Part shown: positions 61,804-64,000 of the stretch, piece after piece
Position numbering within the stretch: the stretch's first letter is position 1
Layout of the letters: each line of letters starts with the position of its first letter
From: Achromobacter sp. Marseille-Q4962
GTDB lineage: Bacteria; Pseudomonadota; Gammaproteobacteria; Burkholderiales; Burkholderiaceae_B
Reading direction: 5' to 3'
Assembly (NCBI RefSeq): GCF_943737005.1
Contig: NZ_CALSFU010000001.1
Location: forward strand, 186,001-250,000
Length of the DNA: 64,000 nt
Made by a program: the position numbers and the translations under genes
Notes under the pieces: generated by a model
The model's input: the letters and a program-made list of their open reading frames with translations, nothing else
The model's database searches: none
Told to the model about the DNA's origin: nothing

Positions 61804-62856
61804 ATGGCCACTCCCGCCGCCCGCAGCCTGCGCGTCGCCGTCCTGGGCGCGGGTAGCTGGGGCACCGCGCTGGCGGCGGCCGCGAGCCGCCGCCATGCCG
61901 CCGTGCTCTGGGCGCGCGATCCCGCGCAAGCGGCCGCCATGGCCGCCACGCGCGAGAACGCGCGCTATCTCCCGGGCATTGCCCTGCCGCAAGCCCTCGA
62001 ATTCTCCGGCGACCTCGACGCCGCGCTCCTGCACCTGCGCCATGCCGACGCCGACCGCCTGATCGTGCTGGGCGTGCCGGTGGCCGGGCTGACCGCCCTC
62101 TGCGGCGAGCTTTCGCGCCGCCTGCCGGCGCTGGGCCTGGAAGACACCCCCATCGTCTGGACCTGCAAGGGCTTCGAAGCCGACACCGCGCGGCTGCCCC
62201 ACGAAATCATGCGCCAGGCGCTGCCCGGCGCCACCGGCGGCGCGCTGTCGGGTCCGTCGTTCGCGCGCGAGGTGGCCCGGGGCCTGCCCGTGGCGCTCAC
62301 CGTGGCCAGCGCCAGCGCCGCGCTGCGCGAAACCACCACCCGCGCCTTCCATGGCGGCGCGCTGCGCGTCTATGCCAGCGCCGATCTGGTCGGCGTCGAG
62401 GTCGGCGGCGCGCTCAAGAACGTCATCGCGGTGGCCTGCGGCATCTGCGACGGACTGGCGCTGGGCACCAATGCCCGCGCCGCGCTCATTACCCGCGGCC
62501 TGGCCGAAATGACCCGCCTCGGCGTGGCCCTGGGCGCCCAGGCCGAAACCTTCGCCGGCCTGACGGGGCTGGGCGACCTGGTGCTGACCGCCACCGGCGA
62601 GCTCTCGCGCAACCGCAAGGTGGGCCTGGAAATCGGCGCGGGCCGCAAACTGGCCGACATCCTGGCCAGCGGGATCACCGCCGAGGGCGTGCGCTGCGCG
62701 CGCGCCGCGCTCGAACGCGCCCGCGCCGCCCGGGTCGAGCTGCCCATCACCGAGGCCGTCTGCGCCGTGCTCTTCGAAGGCGTGGCGCCCATGACGGCGG
62801 TTTCGGCCCTGCTGGCGCGCGACGCCCGCTACGAAAGCGGCAACGCGCCCGGCTGA
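61804..62856 (+). CDS. gpsA: Glycerol-3-phosphate dehydrogenase [NAD(P)+]
   Basis: A 350-residue enzyme making sn-glycerol 3-phosphate for phospholipids. The N-terminal Rossmann loop is [11 protein letters not shown] (about residues 15-25). The catalytic Lys is in [21 protein letters not shown] (about 198-218), and [10 protein letters not shown] follows. It lies 18 bases after secB. Confidence 0.95.
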   Translation: MATPAARSLRVAVLGAGSWGTALAAAASRRHAAVLWARDPAQAAAMAATRENARYLPGIALPQALEFSGDLDAALLHLRHADADRLIVLGVPVAGLTALCGELSRRLPALGLEDTPIVWTCKGFEADTARLPHEIMRQALPGATGGALSGPSFAREVARGLPVALTVASASAALRETTTRAFHGGALRVYASADLVGVEVGGALKNVIAVACGICDGLALGTNARAALITRGLAEMTRLGVALGAQAETFAGLTGLGDLVLTATGELSRNRKVGLEIGAGRKLADILASGITAEGVRCARAALERARAARVELPITEAVCAVLFEGVAPMTAVSALLARDARYESGNAPG

Positions 62857-62924
62857 AAGCCTCATACGCCCCCGATTTCCGTCCGCACGATCACAACGCC
62901 CACAACACTCTGGAGACCTCCGTC

Positions 62925-63917
62925 ATGTCGATAGCCCGCAATTTCCGGGTCGGTTCCCTGCTGCGCAAGCTGTGCCTGGGGCTGGCGGCCCTGCTGCCGC
63001 TGGCCGCCCACGCCGATTGGCCCGAGCGCCCCATCCACCTGGTGGTGCCCTTCCCGCCCGGCTCCTCGCCCGACCTGCTGGCGCGCACCATCTCCGAGCC
63101 GTTGTCGCAGGCGCTGGGCCAGCCCATCGTGATCGACAACAAGCCGGGCGCGGGCGGCAACATCGGCACCCGCATCGTGTCGCAGGCCAGGCCGGACGGC
63201 TACACCCTGCTCTACACGATCAACGGCCCGCTGGTCACGGCGCCCACGCTGTACAAAAAGACCCTGGGCTACGATCCGCTGCGCGACCTGGCGCCCATCA
63301 CGCTGGTAGGCACCAGCCCCAACGTGCTGGTGGTGCCGGCCAGCCTCAAGGTGGACACGGTGCAGGACTTCGTCAAGCTCGTGAAATCGCGGGGCAATTC
63401 GCTGAACTACGGCTCCGTGGGCCCGGGCAGCTCGGCCCATCTGGCCATGGAAATGTTCAAGGGACGCGCCGGCATCGACCTGGCGCACATCCCGTACTCG
63501 GGATTCCCGCAGGTGATCTCGGCCATCATCGGCGGCGACGTGCAGGCCGGCTTCATGGTGCCCGCCATTGCCGTGCCCCAGGCGCGCGACGGCAAGGTCA
63601 GGCTGCTGGCCGTGACCAGCCTGCAGCCCAGCGACGCGCTGCCCGGCGTGCCCACCATGGCGGCCGAAGGCTATCCGGGTTTCGAGGCAATTTCCTGGAA
63701 CGCCGTGCTGGCCCCCGCCGGCACGCCCACGCCCATCATCGAGCGCCTGAACGGCGAGCTGTCGCGCATCCTGGGCAGCGAATCGGTGCGCAAGCAGTTC
63801 ACGCAGCAGTACTTCACGCCCGCGCCTTCCACGCCCGAGGCGCTCACCCGCCGCATCAAGGACGAAAAGGCGCTCTGGGACCCAGTGATCCAGAAGCTGA
63901 ATCTCTCGCTGGATTGA
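62925..63917 (+). CDS. Bug-family tripartite tricarboxylate transporter substrate-binding protein
   Basis: A 330-residue periplasmic receptor with a signal peptide (cleavage near AAHADWPE, about residue 28). The mature protein starts WPERPIHLVVPFPPGSSPD, the Bug signature, and contains GGNIGTRIVSQARPDGYTLL (about 84-103). Bug proteins are greatly expanded in Bordetella; most are orphans without TctAB genes, as here. Ligand unknown. Confidence 0.92.
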   Translation: MSIARNFRVGSLLRKLCLGLAALLPLAAHADWPERPIHLVVPFPPGSSPDLLARTISEPLSQALGQPIVIDNKPGAGGNIGTRIVSQARPDGYTLLYTINGPLVTAPTLYKKTLGYDPLRDLAPITLVGTSPNVLVVPASLKVDTVQDFVKLVKSRGNSLNYGSVGPGSSAHLAMEMFKGRAGIDLAHIPYSGFPQVISAIIGGDVQAGFMVPAIAVPQARDGKVRLLAVTSLQPSDALPGVPTMAAEGYPGFEAISWNAVLAPAGTPTPIIERLNGELSRILGSESVRKQFTQQYFTPAPSTPEALTRRIKDEKALWDPVIQKLNLSLD

Positions 63918-63965
63918 CGCCTGTTGCGCCAGGGGCCCCGCGCGGGCGCCTGGGCCGGCGGCCGC

Positions 63966-64000
63966 TCACAGGCCGCCGTCGTATCCCTGCTGGCGCCACG
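63966..64000 (-). CDS. C-terminal tail of a minus-strand gene, possibly a tRNA methyltransferase (TrmL)
   Basis: A minus-strand frame running in from the right edge ends at TGA with residues WRQQGYDGGL. This resembles the end of TrmL-type tRNA (cytidine-34-2'-O)-methyltransferases, which often adjoin gpsA, but ten residues cannot settle it. It could also be chance. Confidence 0.3.
   Translation of the reverse strand, partial: WRQQGYDGGL

Overview
This window looks like chromosomal DNA from a high-GC betaproteobacterium of the family Alcaligenaceae, most probably Bordetella or a close relative such as Achromobacter. The reasons are the very GC-rich codon use, a Bug-family periplasmic receptor, several CoA-ester and sugar-acid catabolic genes, and the order atpIBEFHAGDC followed by hemE and priA. 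There is no prophage, CRISPR array or rRNA operon. The only mobile DNA I can support is one internally deleted IS110-family element at about 34038-34743. The genus call is an inference from gene content; I could not run a database search.

Layout. (1) 1-3406: the end of a nitronate monooxygenase gene, two crotonase-fold genes and an NAD(P)HX dehydratase. (2) 3404-3751: a 77-residue unknown protein behind a promoter overlaid by palindromes. (3) 4142-16564: a peptide uptake and breakdown cluster, made of a family-5 solute-binding protein, a LysR regulator, an M20 peptidase, a deacylase, two permeases, two ATPases, an alpha/beta hydrolase, a second M20 peptidase and a DapD-type succinyltransferase. 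(4) 16597-24341, minus strand: class II amidotransferase, Rep helicase, PriA, HemE and an odd repeat-containing regulator. (5) 24541-31947, minus strand: the complete ATP synthase operon. (6) 32285-35570: a DUF1254 protein, the IS110 remnant and an enoyl-CoA hydratase. (7) 35601-37391: an M61 peptidase. (8) 37416-41317, minus strand: a four-gene tetronate (threonate/erythronate) catabolic operon. (9) 41504-43998: a family-9 glycosyltransferase, tRNA-Pro(CGG) and IspB. (10) 44495-47623: rplU, rpmA, obgE and proB. (11) 47700-49578: two divergent regulators around a 16-bp palindrome, then a SecD-head-like lipoprotein. (12) 49764-51843: a TPP riboswitch and thiC. (13) 52225-60310, minus strand: FAD-linked oxidase with its GntR regulator, a diguanylate cyclase, MoeB, CtpA, EnvC and GpmA. 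(14) 60499-64000: rhodanese, GrxC, SecB and GpsA, a Bug receptor, and the tail of another gene.

How the parts work together. The dipeptide-type transporter, two M20 peptidases and a deacylase point to uptake and hydrolysis of a peptide or N-acyl amino acid under LysR control; the substrate cannot be read from sequence. The tetronate operon should convert a four-carbon sugar acid to dihydroxyacetone phosphate. CtpA, EnvC and possibly the SecD-like lipoprotein are cell-envelope functions. The block rhodanese-grxC-secB-gpsA is a common proteobacterial housekeeping arrangement.

The less ordinary items are: a regulator in which a proline/glycine pentapeptide repeat replaces the usual AAA+ domain; the miniature IS110 element with intact 14-bp ends; paired palindromes controlling the 77-residue protein; an AT-rich island with a perfect DnaA box between hemE and priA; and the divergent regulator pair at 48.4 kb. 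None of these is proven novel from sequence alone.
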